64,000 nt of DNA, taken from positions 108,238 through 172,237 of the forward strand of contig NZ_JAGFXZ010000001.1 in NCBI RefSeq assembly GCF_019038395.1, in the 5' to 3' direction. The translations under genes and the position numbers were made by a program. Origin of the DNA: Acinetobacter sp. BY419. Lineage in GTDB: Bacteria; Pseudomonadota; Gammaproteobacteria; Pseudomonadales; Moraxellaceae. Within the stretch, counting starts at the first letter, position 1, and each line of letters opens with the position of its first letter. The notes below the pieces were generated by a model that worked only from the letters and a program-made list of their open reading frames with translations, was not told the DNA's origin and did no database searches. Shown here in pieces: positions 40,894-51,931 of this stretch.

Positions 40894-41430
40894 TTATTGA
40901 TTTGCTTCTGCATAAGCTTCGATTGAGCTCATCACTTCTTGTTTCGCAACATCCGCACCTTCCCAGCCACTGAGCTTGACCCATTTGCCTGGTTCAAGAT
41001 CTTTGTAGTGCTGGAAGAAATGTTCGATCTGGCTGATCAATAATGGAGGAAGATCAGTATATTCCTGAACATCTTTGTAGATTGGAGTCAGTTTGTCGTG
41101 TGGAACTGCAACCAGTTTCGCATCAACACCGCCGTCATCTTCCATGTTCAATTTACCGACAGGACGGCAACGAATCACAGAACCTGGCTCTACTGGATGT
41201 GGAGTTACCACCAGTACGTCTAATGGATCACCATCAAGCGAAAGTGTATTTGGTACATAACCGTAGTTTGCTGGGTAGAACATTGCTGTACCCATGAAAC
41301 GGTCTACAAATAACGCATCAGAATCTTTATCGATTTCGTATTTGATTGGTGCTGCATTTGCAGGAATTTCGATGATCACATAGATATCGTTTGGCGCATC
41401 TTTACCCGCTGGGATATTGCTGTAGCTCAT
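40894..41430 (-). CDS. ppa: Inorganic pyrophosphatase
   Basis: 178 residues, family I. Hydrolyses pyrophosphate to phosphate. The metal-binding signature DGDPLDVLV and the conserved NYGYVPNT and KYEIDK segments are present. Start at 41430 ([21 protein letters not shown]) as usual in the family; six more codons upstream are open but unsupported. Confidence 0.96.
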   Translation of the reverse strand: MSYSNIPAGKDAPNDIYVIIEIPANAAPIKYEIDKDSDALFVDRFMGTAMFYPANYGYVPNTLSLDGDPLDVLVVTPHPVEPGSVIRCRPVGKLNMEDDGGVDAKLVAVPHDKLTPIYKDVQEYTDLPPLLISQIEHFFQHYKDLEPGKWVKLSGWEGADVAKQEVMSSIEAYAEANQ

Positions 41431-41549
41431 AGCATCACTCTTTAACAAGTTATATCTTTAAAAACCGCGACAATTATAACGGTTTTTAAAGATATTTTTT
41501 GGTTTTAAAATATTAGACCGTAAATATGTCCACTTACTGTTCTTGTCAC

Positions 41550-41948
41550 CTAAATAATCTTGATAATCAGCAGCAACAAAGCCACAGGACACAATAATGA
41601 AAGCAGCCATACGATCGAACGTAAAGTCGCCCAGTTGGCCAGATAGCAGATTCCGTATAACACACGAAAAACCAGATAAGCAATACCAAAAGTCATGACC
41701 AGACCTTGTGGCACCACCATGTATTCTGCCATCAAGATCGCAGCAATAAATAAGGGTAAACTTTCAAAACTATTTTGCTGAACCGCATTGGCACGGCTCG
41801 AGAGCCCTGTCGATTTTGCCAGAAACTCTCGTGGATTCTGATTGTCTTTTACGCTAAAGCCTGCGGTTTTTTTCGCAATCAATGTAAACACATAAGGCAA
41901 AAGACAAGCGGCTAAAATGAGATAGATAATCCCACTAATGCTGTGCAT
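41550..41948 (-). CDS. MAPEG-family membrane protein
   Basis: 132 residues with four membrane segments and the MAPEG motif RANAVQQNSFESLP. In eukaryotes the family includes glutathione-dependent enzymes; bacterial members are mostly uncharacterised. No neighbour suggests a substrate. Single gene. Confidence 0.8.
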   Translation of the reverse strand: MHSISGIIYLILAACLLPYVFTLIAKKTAGFSVKDNQNPREFLAKSTGLSSRANAVQQNSFESLPLFIAAILMAEYMVVPQGLVMTFGIAYLVFRVLYGICYLANWATLRSIVWLLSLLCPVALLLLIIKII

Positions 41949-42047
41949 CTGTTTTTTCTCATGAAAATTTTATCTCTATCATAGCATGGCATTTCGTGAA
42001 TAAATTTTGTTAAATAGAGTGCTTTTTATTACTTTTAAGGATTCACT

Positions 42048-42428
42048 ATGGTCGCGCCTGATCAAAATGAAATGTTCGATGTCCTCGAGAAACAACGCCA
42101 GCATCAACGTCAAGTGGATCGCGTATTAAAAATTGTGCTGCCGATTGTGGCATTTTTGATGGCCGTCATTTGTGCCAATATGAATATCTGGTCGCCGATC
42201 TTCACCTTTGCTCTTTTATGGATTGCCTTTTATGCTGTAGGCATCAAGCGCCTGCCTATATGGCATTGGGTTGTAGCCATTTTGGCCTATTGTCTGGTCG
42301 ACAATATTCTAAGTTATGGCAGTTTTAATCAAACCGGATTTACCCGCCAGTTTGGCACCATGTTTATTTTCTTGGGAGTAGTCGGGGTAGGCCGTCCTTA
42401 TTTTGACCGCTGGTTAATGAAAAAATAA
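42048..42428 (+). CDS. Small membrane protein of unknown function
   Basis: 126 residues. A charged N-terminal 25 residues (EKQRQHQRQVDRV) is followed by three to four hydrophobic segments between about residues 28 and 118, ending in a short basic tail. AAGGA lies a few bases before the ATG, so translation is likely. No family recognised. Confidence 0.7.
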   Translation: MVAPDQNEMFDVLEKQRQHQRQVDRVLKIVLPIVAFLMAVICANMNIWSPIFTFALLWIAFYAVGIKRLPIWHWVVAILAYCLVDNILSYGSFNQTGFTRQFGTMFIFLGVVGVGRPYFDRWLMKK

Positions 42429-42437
42429 GAAGCAATC

Positions 42438-42468
42438 AAAAAAAGCGCCTGACGGCGCTTTTTTTTTC
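42438..42468. terminator. Bidirectional terminator before fadD 3' end
   Basis: AGCGCC (42444-42449) with GGCGCT (42454-42459), loop TGAC, A-run and T9. Serves the plus-strand small membrane protein gene and probably fadD from the other side. Confidence 0.9.
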
Positions 42469-42477
42469 TTACAAGAT

Positions 42478-44154
42478 TCAGGCTGATTTACGTAAATCTT
42501 TACGCAGGATTTTACCTACGTTCGATTTTGGCAATTCATCTATAAATTCGACATAACGTGGACGTTTATAACCTGTCAGGTTTTCTTTAGCGAATGCCAA
42601 AACTTCTTCTGTGGTTAAAGACGGATCTTTTTTCACCACAAACAGTTTTGGTACTTCACCTGATTTTTCATCTGGCACACCAATCGCAGCCACTTCCAGC
42701 ACTTTTGGATGCGTTGCTAAAACTTCTTCAATCTCAGAAGGATAGACATTAAAACCAGACACTAGAATCATATCTTTCTTACGGTCTACAATTTTCACAT
42801 AACCACGTGAATCCATGACACCGATATCACCGGTACGGAAGAAGCCATTGACCATCACTTTTTCAGTTTCATCTGAACGGTTCCAGTAGCCTTTCATGAC
42901 CTGAGGACCACGAATTGAAATTTCACCCTGCTCACCCAGTGCAACTTCATTACCTTCATCATCTAGAATAGCGACTTCAGTTGATGGCAACGGAATACCA
43001 ATGGTGCCACTAAATTCTTCAGATGCAGGCGGATTTGCCGTAGCGACTGGAGACGTTTCAGACAAGCCATAACCTTCAATAATGTTGGTTCCGGTGACTT
43101 TCTTCCATGCTGCTGCAGTAGAAGGAAGTACCGCCATACCGCCACCCATAGCCATTTTCAACTTGCTATGATCTAGTTGCTTGAACTCTTCATTGTTCAC
43201 CAGCGCATTGAATAGTGTATTCACTGCCGGGAAGAAAGTCGGTTGGTATTTACGTAGTTCTTTCATCACCGCAGGTAGATCACGCGGGTTCGGAATCAAT
43301 ACGTTAGCCTGGCCTTTATACATACCATACAGTGCACAAACCATGAAGGCAAAGATATGATAAAGCGGCAAAGCACAGAAAATACGGTCATCTGGCTGGC
43401 CATCTTGTGCACCAAATTTACTTTGGAAAATACCATCACACTGCAACAGGTTCGCCACCAAGTTACGGTGCGTCAGTTCAGCACCTTTAGAAACACCTGT
43501 GGTACCACCCGTATATTGCAGTACGGCCGTATCGCTCAGGCTCAGTTCAGGACGCTTGTAATTGCTCGGGCTAACTTTATTTAAAGCGGTATTGAATTTG
43601 ACATGGCCTGGAATATCCCATGCTGGAATTTGCTTGCGCACAGAACGCAGTACAAAGTTGACCAGTGTTCCTTTCAAGGCACCCAGCATGTCACCGACAG
43701 AAGCCACAACTACATGCTTCACCGGCGTTTTACCCATAATCGCTTGGTAAACAGATGCAAAGTTCTCGATAATTACTAGTACTTCAGCGCCTGAGTCATT
43801 CAGTTGATGCTCAAGTTCACGTGATGTATACAGTGGATTCACGTTGACCAGCACCAAACCTGCGCGGAACACCCCAAGTGCCACGACCGGATACTGAAGA
43901 ACGTTTGGCATCATCACTGCAACACGTGAACCTTTCGCCAACCCTAAGCTTTGTAAATAAGTTGCAAACTTACGGCTCGCCTCTTCCAACTCATTGAACG
44001 TCATGGCCTTATCCATAAAGATAAAGGCATCACGCGAGCCAAATTTTTGAAAATTACGTTCAAAAATATCGACTAGAGAAGTATTCTCTGCCGGTAATTC
44101 TACTGTTTCTGGAATCCCTGTTTTTTGGTATTCAGCAAACCAAATTTTTTCCAT
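42478..44154 (-). CDS. fadD: Long-chain fatty acid--CoA ligase
   Basis: 558 residues. ANL-superfamily enzyme that activates fatty acids to acyl-CoA. Motifs: the AMP/P-loop YTGGTTGVSKGAELTHRN, GYGLSETSPV, the FACS signature DRKKDMILVSGFNVYPSEIE, and a C-terminal catalytic lysine in SNVGKILRKDLR. I start it at the ATG at 44154 with GGAG 11 bases upstream; earlier ATGs at 44163 and 44175 are too close to or inside that site. Confidence 0.93.
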   Translation of the reverse strand: MEKIWFAEYQKTGIPETVELPAENTSLVDIFERNFQKFGSRDAFIFMDKAMTFNELEEASRKFATYLQSLGLAKGSRVAVMMPNVLQYPVVALGVFRAGLVLVNVNPLYTSRELEHQLNDSGAEVLVIIENFASVYQAIMGKTPVKHVVVASVGDMLGALKGTLVNFVLRSVRKQIPAWDIPGHVKFNTALNKVSPSNYKRPELSLSDTAVLQYTGGTTGVSKGAELTHRNLVANLLQCDGIFQSKFGAQDGQPDDRIFCALPLYHIFAFMVCALYGMYKGQANVLIPNPRDLPAVMKELRKYQPTFFPAVNTLFNALVNNEEFKQLDHSKLKMAMGGGMAVLPSTAAAWKKVTGTNIIEGYGLSETSPVATANPPASEEFSGTIGIPLPSTEVAILDDEGNEVALGEQGEISIRGPQVMKGYWNRSDETEKVMVNGFFRTGDIGVMDSRGYVKIVDRKKDMILVSGFNVYPSEIEEVLATHPKVLEVAAIGVPDEKSGEVPKLFVVKKDPSLTTEEVLAFAKENLTGYKRPRYVEFIDELPKSNVGKILRKDLRKSA

Positions 44155-44305
44155 AATGACCATCTCTCCAATCATAATCCTTAGTATTTCAACTGTTTTT
44201 TTTCAATATCACACGCCTTTTTTAGACTTGTATATGTGCAATATTGCATCCATCTTGTTGAATCGTTGTTCATATATAACGTATTTTGCAGGATGGATGC
44301 TAGTC

Positions 44306-46525
44306 TTATCTTTGAATCAACAGTTTATTTGCTTTTTGATATCCACGTGGTAAAAGCTGTCCTTTTGCACCGCGCTTACCGATATATTTGTGCAAATCAT
44401 CCCCTTTTAATTTTAACTGCTGTTGTCCTGCAAGCACTTGAATTACTTCATCAAGCTTCAATAGTGTCATGGACAAAATCTGATCACTACCCTCAAGTTG
44501 TATCAATTTATTTCCTTTACCTTTGTTGAGTACCGGCAATTCTGCTAAATCGACAATCAACAGGCGCCCTGCTGAACTGAGCAGTGCGACATGAGTGGCA
44601 TCCTCAAGTGGCTGCAAGTTCATGACCTGAGCGCCTTCAGATAAATTCAGGAAGGCTTTACCGGCTTTGGCATTGGTATCCAGCTGTTTGGCCTGGGTTT
44701 TAAAGCCATAACCCTTATTACTGATTGCCAGAATTTCAGCTTCGTCATCAGCCACCAGAACCTGTTTAAAACCCACTCCACTTGCAGGAGAAAGTTTCGA
44801 GCTGAGTGGCTCACCGAGACCACGCGCAGATGGCAGCGTGTTGATGGCCAAGGCATAGCTACGGCCAGTCTCATCCAGCACATAAACCCGTTGATTGGAT
44901 TTGCCCTGAGCATGACTTAAATACTGATCACCCGCACGGAAATTCAGGTTTTCCGCATCTACTTCATGGCCTTTGGCACAGCGAATCCAGCCGGCTTCTG
45001 ACAACACGACTGTCACCGGATCGGCAGGCAACATTTCAGCTTCATTAATCGCAGCAGCTTCGGCACGCTGTACGATCGGAGAACGGCGATCATCACCAAA
45101 ACGCTTGGCATCATCTTTCAGTTCAGCAATGATCAGGCTTTTTAAAGATTCCGGATTGGCCAGCTGTTCACGAATCACTGCCGCTTTCGCTTCCAGCTCT
45201 TCCTGCTCACGGCGCATTTCCATTTCTTCAAGCTTGGCTAAATGACGTAATTTCAGTTCCAGAATCGCTTCGGCCTGAATCTCGTCAAGATTAAAACGCT
45301 GCATCAGTACCGGTTTAGGCTGGTCTTCCTCACGAATAATCTGAATCACTTCATCAATATTCAGATAAGCAATGATCAGACCACCGAGAATATGCAGGCG
45401 TTTTTCGATCTTGTTCAGATGATATTGTAAACGACGAGTAACAGTCGTTTTACGGATTTCAATCCATTCCAGCAAAATACGACGAATCGATTTCACCTGT
45501 GGACGGCCATCTGCACCAATCATGTTCATGTTGACACGATAGCTGGATTCCAGATCTGTCGTGGCAAACAAGTGACTCATCACTGATTCGGCATCAATGC
45601 GGTTGGAACGCAGGACAATGACCAAACGGGTTGGATTGACATGATCCGATTCATCCCGTACATCGCTGACCAAAGGCAGTTTCTTGGCCTGCATCTGGTC
45701 GGCAATCTGGGTAATGAGTTTGGAGCCTGATACCTGATATGGCAATTCAGTAATAATAATTTCGTTTTTATCTATGGTATATACCGCACGCATGCGATAG
45801 CTTCCACGCCCTGTGGTCTGAATTTTCAAGAGTTCAGCAGGTGGCGTGATAATTTCGGCTTTGGTCGGCAAATCCGGTGCAGGAATATATTCTGTAATTT
45901 TTTCATCGGTCAGATTCGGGTTACGAATCAGGGCAATGGTACCTTTGACTACTTCACGCAGGTTATGTGGTGGAATGTCAGTAGCCATCCCGACTGCGAT
46001 GCCGGTGGTACCATTCAGCAGGATATTCGGTACACGTGCCGGCAAGTTCACCGGTTCTTTCATGGAGCCGTCAAAGTTGTCCTGCCATTCACAGGTGCCC
46101 TGTCCCAGTTCAGACAGCAACAGTTCGCTGTATTGAGACAGTTTGGCTTCGGTATAACGCATTGCTGCAAAAGACTTCGGATCATCCGGTGAACCCCAGT
46201 TGCCCTGTCCTTCAATAAATGGATAGCGATAACTGAATGGCTGTGCCATCAGCACCATGGCTTCATAGCAGGCCGAGTCACCATGCGGATGATATTTACC
46301 GAGTACGTCACCCACAGTACGTGCAGATTTCTTTGGTTTACTGGTCCATTTCAGACCCAGCTCACTCATGGCAAAGACAATACGGCGTTGTACCGGTTTC
46401 AGGCCATCACTGATATGAGGTAATGCCCGATCCATAATCACGTACATGGCGTAATTGAGGTAGGCTTGTTCGGTAAATTCTGCTACGGAGCGGTTTTCTG
46501 TCGCATGATGCGCAAGGCTTGTCAT
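44306..46525 (-). CDS. parC: DNA topoisomerase IV subunit A
   Basis: 739 residues. Decatenates sister chromosomes with ParE. The catalytic tyrosine is Tyr124 in [11 protein letters not shown]. The quinolone-determining region reads [12 protein letters not shown] with Ser84 and Glu88 (Acinetobacter numbering), that is the susceptible form. The C-terminal beta-pinwheel is degenerate as usual in ParC. parE is not adjacent. Confidence 0.96.
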   Translation of the reverse strand: MTSLAHHATENRSVAEFTEQAYLNYAMYVIMDRALPHISDGLKPVQRRIVFAMSELGLKWTSKPKKSARTVGDVLGKYHPHGDSACYEAMVLMAQPFSYRYPFIEGQGNWGSPDDPKSFAAMRYTEAKLSQYSELLLSELGQGTCEWQDNFDGSMKEPVNLPARVPNILLNGTTGIAVGMATDIPPHNLREVVKGTIALIRNPNLTDEKITEYIPAPDLPTKAEIITPPAELLKIQTTGRGSYRMRAVYTIDKNEIIITELPYQVSGSKLITQIADQMQAKKLPLVSDVRDESDHVNPTRLVIVLRSNRIDAESVMSHLFATTDLESSYRVNMNMIGADGRPQVKSIRRILLEWIEIRKTTVTRRLQYHLNKIEKRLHILGGLIIAYLNIDEVIQIIREEDQPKPVLMQRFNLDEIQAEAILELKLRHLAKLEEMEMRREQEELEAKAAVIREQLANPESLKSLIIAELKDDAKRFGDDRRSPIVQRAEAAAINEAEMLPADPVTVVLSEAGWIRCAKGHEVDAENLNFRAGDQYLSHAQGKSNQRVYVLDETGRSYALAINTLPSARGLGEPLSSKLSPASGVGFKQVLVADDEAEILAISNKGYGFKTQAKQLDTNAKAGKAFLNLSEGAQVMNLQPLEDATHVALLSSAGRLLIVDLAELPVLNKGKGNKLIQLEGSDQILSMTLLKLDEVIQVLAGQQQLKLKGDDLHKYIGKRGAKGQLLPRGYQKANKLLIQR

Positions 46526-46690
46526 AACAACCTATAGTCCTAAATAATTCGTTTTTGTATCAATGTTTCTTATGCTATGTCGCGGCTGTGGATGACACAA
46601 GGGCATCAAATACCTCAGCGCGACAATTTGTGTCTTATGGCCTAAAAATATCCACTTTATAGGCCCTAAGCAACTAAAAATTCATTAACT

Positions 46691-48010
46691 TTATAAGCCC
46701 ATCGATTCAAGGGTCTTGCCTTTGGTTTCTTCACCTAAAATCAGGATGACAATTGCTACGGCAATCAGAACCACAGTAAACATGGTGAAGACATAGCTGA
46801 AACCGTTTGGCATGCCCATCAGATGGGTCACCGCAAAAGGGGCTGCGATGCCCCCAATCCGGCCAACAGCACCGGCCCAGCCTGAACCGAAGGCACGGAT
46901 ATTGGTTGGATATTGTTCTGGCGTGTAAGTATAGAGCACACCCCAGGCACCCAGATTAAAGAAGGACATCAGACAGCCCCAAATCACAATTTCAGTGACA
47001 CTGCCCGACTGGCCAAAGAAATACGCCGAGATGGCACACATGCCGATGAAACCTGCCAAAGTAGGCTTACGACCCAGCTTTTCGACCAGCCATGCTGCCA
47101 CCAGATAGCCAGGCAACTGTGCCAGAATCATAATCAGCACATATTCAAATGACTGTACGATGGTATAGCCTTCTTTGACCAGTAAACTTGGTAACCAGGT
47201 AAAGATGCCATAATACGAGAAAACAATCCCGAACCAGATCAGCCACAGCATTAAAGTACGGCGTGCAAATACACCAGACCACAACTGGGTAAATGAAATA
47301 TGCTGCTTCTCTGCGACCGGCTTCACCTCAAAGATTTCATAAACTTCAACGCCACATTGACGCTCAATCTTTTTCACCAGTGCCGAGGCTTCTTCTACGC
47401 GGCCACGGTTAATCAGAAATGGAATAGATTCCGGTACCATCTTCCAGATTACAATCGCATATAGCGCCGGCAGACCACCGATCAGAAAGGCGGCTTGCCA
47501 GCCAAAATCAGGAATCACAAAACGTGAAACCAGAGCCGCAACTAACCAGCCCAAGCCCCAGAAACTTTCCAGCAACACAATAAAACGGCCACGCACATGC
47601 GCAGGAATATATTCACTGACCAGCGTCACAGCCACCGGCAACTGCCCACCCAGACCTAAACCCACGATAAAACGAAATATCAGCAACCAGGTCAGATTCG
47701 GTGCAAAAGCGCAGGCCGCTGTAGCCAAACTATAAATAACCAGCGTCACAGCAAATACTGTTTTACGGCCAAAACGGTCTGCCAGTCCCCCTGAACAAAT
47801 CGCACCCACCGCCATACCAACAAAACCAATCGACACCACCCAGCTTTTTTGATCCGCGGTCATCTGCCAGTCTTCGGCCATTTTTGCAAGGATAAAGGAA
47901 ATCAATCCGGTATCCATCGCATCAAACATCCAGCCCAGTCCAATCACCACCAGCAAGGTGTAGTGAAACCTACCAATCGGTAAGCGTTGTATGCGAGAAA
48001 CTAGATCCAT
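46691..48010 (-). CDS. MFS transporter, NiaP-like (probable nicotinate/aromatic acid uptake)
   Basis: 439 residues with twelve membrane segments. The GGLADRFGRKT loop and VPESIPFLINRGR are sugar-porter/aromatic acid-type MFS signatures; the opening LPIGRFHYTLLVVIGLGWMFDAMDTGLISF resembles NiaP, the niacin transporter group that includes an Acinetobacter member. Substrate assignment is by resemblance only; benzoate or other aromatic acid transport is the alternative. No catabolic genes are adjacent. Confidence 0.65.
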   Translation of the reverse strand: MDLVSRIQRLPIGRFHYTLLVVIGLGWMFDAMDTGLISFILAKMAEDWQMTADQKSWVVSIGFVGMAVGAICSGGLADRFGRKTVFAVTLVIYSLATAACAFAPNLTWLLIFRFIVGLGLGGQLPVAVTLVSEYIPAHVRGRFIVLLESFWGLGWLVAALVSRFVIPDFGWQAAFLIGGLPALYAIVIWKMVPESIPFLINRGRVEEASALVKKIERQCGVEVYEIFEVKPVAEKQHISFTQLWSGVFARRTLMLWLIWFGIVFSYYGIFTWLPSLLVKEGYTIVQSFEYVLIMILAQLPGYLVAAWLVEKLGRKPTLAGFIGMCAISAYFFGQSGSVTEIVIWGCLMSFFNLGAWGVLYTYTPEQYPTNIRAFGSGWAGAVGRIGGIAAPFAVTHLMGMPNGFSYVFTMFTVVLIAVAIVILILGEETKGKTLESMGL

Positions 48011-48139
48011 AACAAAAATCTCTGATCAGGTGGAACGGGAGACGCTGCTTTCTCAACAGGGGGCTGCTTTATATTTTTTATACTACGATTTAAGCTGAAT
48101 GCGACTACTTTTTATCGCCGCACTCAACACGCTTAAACA

Positions 48140-48784
48140 TCAAGATTCGTCTTTGGATGATGCCGAGTGTTCATCATCTTCTTTATAAATGAATTTTGGC
48201 ATTTCCAGACCAAAGTAAATCGCAATCAGACGTAAGCTGAAACCAAAGATCAGGGTGGAAATAATGGTCACATCCTGTGACAAGCCGTAGTGGTTACATA
48301 ACCAGTAAAAGATGACAGAGACAAAGGCAATACTGGCATACAGTTCACGGCGGAAGACCAGAGGCACGTCATTACATAAAATGTCACGCAAAATCCCGCC
48401 AGAAACACCGGTCAAAACCCCCGCTACTGCACTTACGACAAAACCTTGTCCCATTTCCAGCGCAATCTGACAGCCAATAATGGTAAAGCCAATGAGGCCT
48501 AAGGCATCCAGCACCAGGAAGATATTACGTAAATGCCGCATCCATTTGGCAATCAGGATGGTCACGAAAGCTGCACAACAGGTCAGTACCAGATATTCAG
48601 GATGCTTCACCCAGGTCAAAGGATAATGCCCAAGCAGGACATCGCGGACCGAACCACCACCGAGTGCCGTGACACAGGCAATGATCATGACGCCAAACCA
48701 GTCCATACTGCGCCGGCCAGCAGACAGTGCCCCGGTCATGGCTTCAGCGGTAATTGCAACAATATAGATGACAGTCAGTAACAT
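48140..48784 (-). CDS. UPF0126/TRIC-like membrane protein (YicG/YadS type)
   Basis: 214 residues with about seven helices arranged as two repeats; the repeats carry the signatures ALGGGSVRDVLLG and GVSGGILRDILCND. Structures of bacterial relatives show TRIC-type trimeric cation channels; the physiological role is uncertain. The C-terminal tail is acidic and Ser-rich. Confidence 0.82.
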   Translation of the reverse strand: MLLTVIYIVAITAEAMTGALSAGRRSMDWFGVMIIACVTALGGGSVRDVLLGHYPLTWVKHPEYLVLTCCAAFVTILIAKWMRHLRNIFLVLDALGLIGFTIIGCQIALEMGQGFVVSAVAGVLTGVSGGILRDILCNDVPLVFRRELYASIAFVSVIFYWLCNHYGLSQDVTIISTLIFGFSLRLIAIYFGLEMPKFIYKEDDEHSASSKDES

Positions 48785-48845
48785 CGCCCTGCTTCCACCT
48801 GATGCTTTGAGATGGCGGCTATTCTAAGCTAAATCTATGTGAAAG

Positions 48846-49310
48846 TTATAAAAATCCAGCACAACATTGCTTAAATTTTTTTCTGGAGCCACAAATGCAG
48901 GCCTGTTTCATGCCGAGTTTCTGATCTGTGGTCGGATCCAGGAAATACCAGCGACCTTCAAACTTCACAAAATGCGAAGCTTCATGATGGACTTGCAGCT
49001 GCTTGCCATCATGATAATGCGCCTTAAACTCGACCAAAGCATGATTTTTATCCAGTTTTTCATTGGCCTGAACAATCTCAAGCTTTAACCACTGATTGGC
49101 TTTGCTCCAATCGCTAATTGCTTGCAGATCCAGTGCCTGTTGTTGCCCCAGTGCGGTAGTGGTTTTGATGTAATCAATTTCATGCCTGGCGAAGGCACTA
49201 TAACGGGAACGCATGAGTTGCTGCGCAGTCTCTGCGATCTGCTGACCTGCATGCAGGGGCTGACAACAGCTATGATATTCGCCTTGTCCACATGGACATG
49301 CTTCTGACAT
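48846..49310 (-). CDS. YchJ-family SEC-C zinc-binding protein
   Basis: 154 residues. Two SEC-C type zinc motifs, one at each end: CPCGQGEYHSCC near the N-terminus and CICGSRKKFKQCC at the C-terminus, with an NTF2-like domain between (RSRYSAFARHEIDYIKTT). This is the YchJ layout; function is not established. The start is placed at 49310, because the longer frame to 49337 would run into the terminator of the upstream TerC gene. Confidence 0.85.
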   Translation of the reverse strand: MSEACPCGQGEYHSCCQPLHAGQQIAETAQQLMRSRYSAFARHEIDYIKTTTALGQQQALDLQAISDWSKANQWLKLEIVQANEKLDKNHALVEFKAHYHDGKQLQVHHEASHFVKFEGRWYFLDPTTDQKLGMKQACICGSRKKFKQCCAGFL

Positions 49311-49322
49311 TTCAGTTCCATA

Positions 49323-49350
49323 AAAATAGCCCGACAATGCGGGCTATTTT
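49323..49350. terminator. Intrinsic terminator after the TerC-CBS gene
   Basis: AAAATAGCCCG (49323-49333) with CGGGCTATTTT (49340-49350), loop ACAATG. It lies 34 bases after the TerC stop and directly before the ychJ-like start. Confidence 0.85.
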
Positions 49351-49383
49351 AGCAAACTTTACCGACCCAACGCTGGTTACAGT

Positions 49384-50961
49384 CTAGTCCTGTGCAGGAA
49401 GCTGTGGAATGATATGTACCTTATCGATCTTGTGACCGTCCATGGTTACAACCTCAAAGATATGCCCGTCTGCTTCAAACTTTTCACCGCTATGCGGTAA
49501 GCGTGCCATATGGAATAACACATAGCCAGACAAGGTTGAATATTCCTCAGTTTCATTGACCAAATCACGATCCAGCAGCAACGAAACATGACGAATATCG
49601 GTGGAACCATCCAGAATCAGGCTGCCATCTTCCAGGCTTTCTGCGGCAGCTTGCAACTCATCTTCATCCGGAAATTCACCGGCAATCGCTTCAAGGATAT
49701 CAATTGGCGTAGCAATCCCTTCAATCGAACCATATTCATTGAGGACAATTGCCAGTTGCAGCGGGGCTTGACGCAATTGTTCCATTACCATCAAGACCTG
49801 GGCATTTTCATGCACGATGACTGGGTCACGTAAATGCTTTTCAAAATCCAGCACTCCGGTTTCAATATATTCGTTCAGGACCTTATGGGTCAGTACCACA
49901 CCGGCAATATTGTCCAGTTCCCCACGTGCGATGATCAGACGTGAATGGCTCATCTGCAATAACTGTTCTTTGATACTGTCAGCATCATTGTCCAGATCAA
50001 TCCATTCCAGTTCAGGACGTGGCGTCATCACTGACTTGACCGGGCGTTCAGACAGACCCAACACCCCTTGCACCATGACACTATGGTAGATGCCGTTGTC
50101 ATCATTAAAGACTTCATCAGCAAAGGCACGGGTTGCCAGAACATCTTCCGGCTCAGAAGAATCATTGTCCTGAGCAGGTTTACCACCGAGCATCCGCATC
50201 ACAGCTGAAGCAGTACGGTAGCGCATATCCGTGGTGGTCACCATTTTTTCCTGATTGCGTTTCATGGTCTGGTTAATAAATTCGACGATGACCGAGAAAC
50301 CAATCGCAGCATAGAGATAGCCTTTCGGAATATGGAAACCGAAGCCTTCTACCACCAGCGAGAAACCGATCATCATCAGGAAGCCCAGACACAGAATCAC
50401 CACGGTCGGATGCCTATTGACGAAATCCATCAAGGCCTTGGATGCCCAGAGCATAATCCCGATGGCAATAATCACGGCAATCATCATGACTGACAGGTCT
50501 TTGACCATGCCGACCGCAGTAATCACGCTGTCCAATGAGAATACGGCATCCAGCACCACGATCTGGACAATGACCATCCAGAATACCGCATGGACCGGAT
50601 TTTCTTCCTTGATGACAGGTTTGGCTTCCAGACGCTCATGCAGTTCCATGGTGCCCTTGAACAGCAGGAATACCCCACCAAACACTAGAATCAGATCCCG
50701 GCCCGAGAAAGCATGATCGAAGATGTGGAACAATGGATCGGTGAGGGTCACCACCCAGGCGATCGAAGCCAGCAAGATCAAACGCATCACCAGGGCCAGC
50801 ATTAAGCCCACGATCCGTGCAGCATTACGTTGTTCTGGTGGGAGTTTTTCCGCCAGAATGGCAATAAAAACCAGATTGTCGATCCCGAGTACAATCTCAA
50901 GAACAATTAATGTGAGTAAACCGACCCAGGCTGCAGGGTCCGACATCCATTCAAAAATCAT
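49384..50961 (-). CDS. TerC-family membrane protein with CBS and CorC domains
   Basis: 525 residues. N-terminal TerC domain with seven hydrophobic segments ([36 protein letters not shown]), then a pair of CBS domains (about 300-425) and a C-terminal transporter-associated domain (about 435-520). This matches the YegH/YoaE type. TerC proteins are implicated in metal export, notably manganese, and in partnering secretion; the exact substrate is unknown. AGGAG (50970-50974) 8 bases before the start is part of a small hairpin. Confidence 0.88.
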   Translation of the reverse strand: MIFEWMSDPAAWVGLLTLIVLEIVLGIDNLVFIAILAEKLPPEQRNAARIVGLMLALVMRLILLASIAWVVTLTDPLFHIFDHAFSGRDLILVFGGVFLLFKGTMELHERLEAKPVIKEENPVHAVFWMVIVQIVVLDAVFSLDSVITAVGMVKDLSVMMIAVIIAIGIMLWASKALMDFVNRHPTVVILCLGFLMMIGFSLVVEGFGFHIPKGYLYAAIGFSVIVEFINQTMKRNQEKMVTTTDMRYRTASAVMRMLGGKPAQDNDSSEPEDVLATRAFADEVFNDDNGIYHSVMVQGVLGLSERPVKSVMTPRPELEWIDLDNDADSIKEQLLQMSHSRLIIARGELDNIAGVVLTHKVLNEYIETGVLDFEKHLRDPVIVHENAQVLMVMEQLRQAPLQLAIVLNEYGSIEGIATPIDILEAIAGEFPDEDELQAAAESLEDGSLILDGSTDIRHVSLLLDRDLVNETEEYSTLSGYVLFHMARLPHSGEKFEADGHIFEVVTMDGHKIDKVHIIPQLPAQD

Positions 50962-51295
50962 ACGCTTGGCTCCTGAGACTCAGGACTGCTGCACTGAATG
51001 AACTGAGGCTGCAATGAAACAGCATAATATTTTCGATATTTTGAATAATATCAATTATTTGATGGCGATTTATAGCGTTACACGGCCAACTACCACTACC
51101 CATTTTCGTTCTATTGTTGTGAAACCAATTTTCAGTATATCAAGATCAAATCGAAATTCACCTGTTTTCATGGCTGTTTGTCGATGAATTTTGCTTGGCT
51201 ATAATGCAGTGAAAATGCAGCTACTCACAGAATTGTCATATTTATTAATTAAGCTAGAGTCACGAGAAAGAAAAATGATAAGGTGAAGAAAATAA
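50962..51295. other. 334-base divergent intergenic region
   Basis: Contains the hairpin-borne Shine-Dalgarno sequence of the TerC gene at 50970-50985 and AT-rich sequence for the two divergent promoters. I looked for a yybP-ykoY manganese riboswitch, which controls some TerC genes, and did not find its conserved core. Confidence 0.5.
50971..50985 (-). promoter_or_regulatory. Hairpin overlapping the TerC gene Shine-Dalgarno sequence
   Basis: The palindrome TCCTGAGACTCAGGA can form a 5-bp stem with a 5-base loop on the minus-strand RNA. Its 3' arm supplies AGGA of the AGGAG ribosome binding site, 8 bases from the ATG at 50961, so folding would limit translation. Confidence 0.5.
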
Positions 51296-51916
51296 ATGCA
51301 AAGCGTAATTCAAATGACAGATTATTTTAAAGACAACTCCCCAAAAACAACACGGCCTTTAGTGGCTCTCTATTGTGGTTCACGTGCAGGCAACAAACCG
51401 GTTTATTTGGAAAAAGCCATTCAACTCTCGCAAGGACTGGCAGAACAAGGCTTTGGGCTGGTCTACGGGGGCGCCAGTATTGGCCTGATGGGACAGGTCG
51501 CGGATGCCATGATCCAGCATGGTGGTGAAGTTGTTGGGGTAATTCCCGAATTTATGCTGGACTATGAAATTGCCCATAATCAGCTAACCGAGTTACATGT
51601 GGTCACCAGCATGCATCAACGCAAGGCCATGATGGCTGAACGGGCCTGTGCCTTTGTCGCCTTGCCAGGTGGTCTGGGTACCTTTGAGGAAATTCTGGAA
51701 ATTGCCACCTGGGGCCAGCTGAACCAGCACCAGAAACCGATGATGCTGTATAACGTGAATGGTTTCTATAATGCCTTGATTGCCCAGCTGGACCGTGCTG
51801 TTGAAGATGGGTTTTTACCGCCGCAGCACCGTGCCAAACTGATTATTTCTGCACATGAAGAAGAAATTTATACGGCCCTCGCCAATTTAGGCCATCCGCA
51901 AAGATTTGTGGTCTAA
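51296..51916 (+). CDS. LOG-family protein (TIGR00730 type nucleotide hydrolase)
   Basis: 206 residues. Rossmann-like fold with GSRAGNKP near residue 29, GLVYGGASIGLMG and the signature PGGLGTFEEILE. Plant and actinobacterial relatives release cytokinin base from the riboside monophosphate; bacterial members, sometimes called PpnN-like or YvdD-like, hydrolyse nucleoside monophosphates. A second in-frame ATG at 51314 is possible as start. Confidence 0.85.
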   Translation: MQSVIQMTDYFKDNSPKTTRPLVALYCGSRAGNKPVYLEKAIQLSQGLAEQGFGLVYGGASIGLMGQVADAMIQHGGEVVGVIPEFMLDYEIAHNQLTELHVVTSMHQRKAMMAERACAFVALPGGLGTFEEILEIATWGQLNQHQKPMMLYNVNGFYNALIAQLDRAVEDGFLPPQHRAKLIISAHEEEIYTALANLGHPQRFVV

Positions 51917-51931
51917 AGCTTTACAATAAAT

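Noticed and set aside
46250..46300. Quinolone-resistance change in ParC
   Set aside because: Ser84 and Glu88 are the susceptible residues.
50962..51120. yybP-ykoY manganese riboswitch upstream of the TerC gene
   Set aside because: The conserved junction sequences were not found; only a short hairpin over the ribosome binding site is present.
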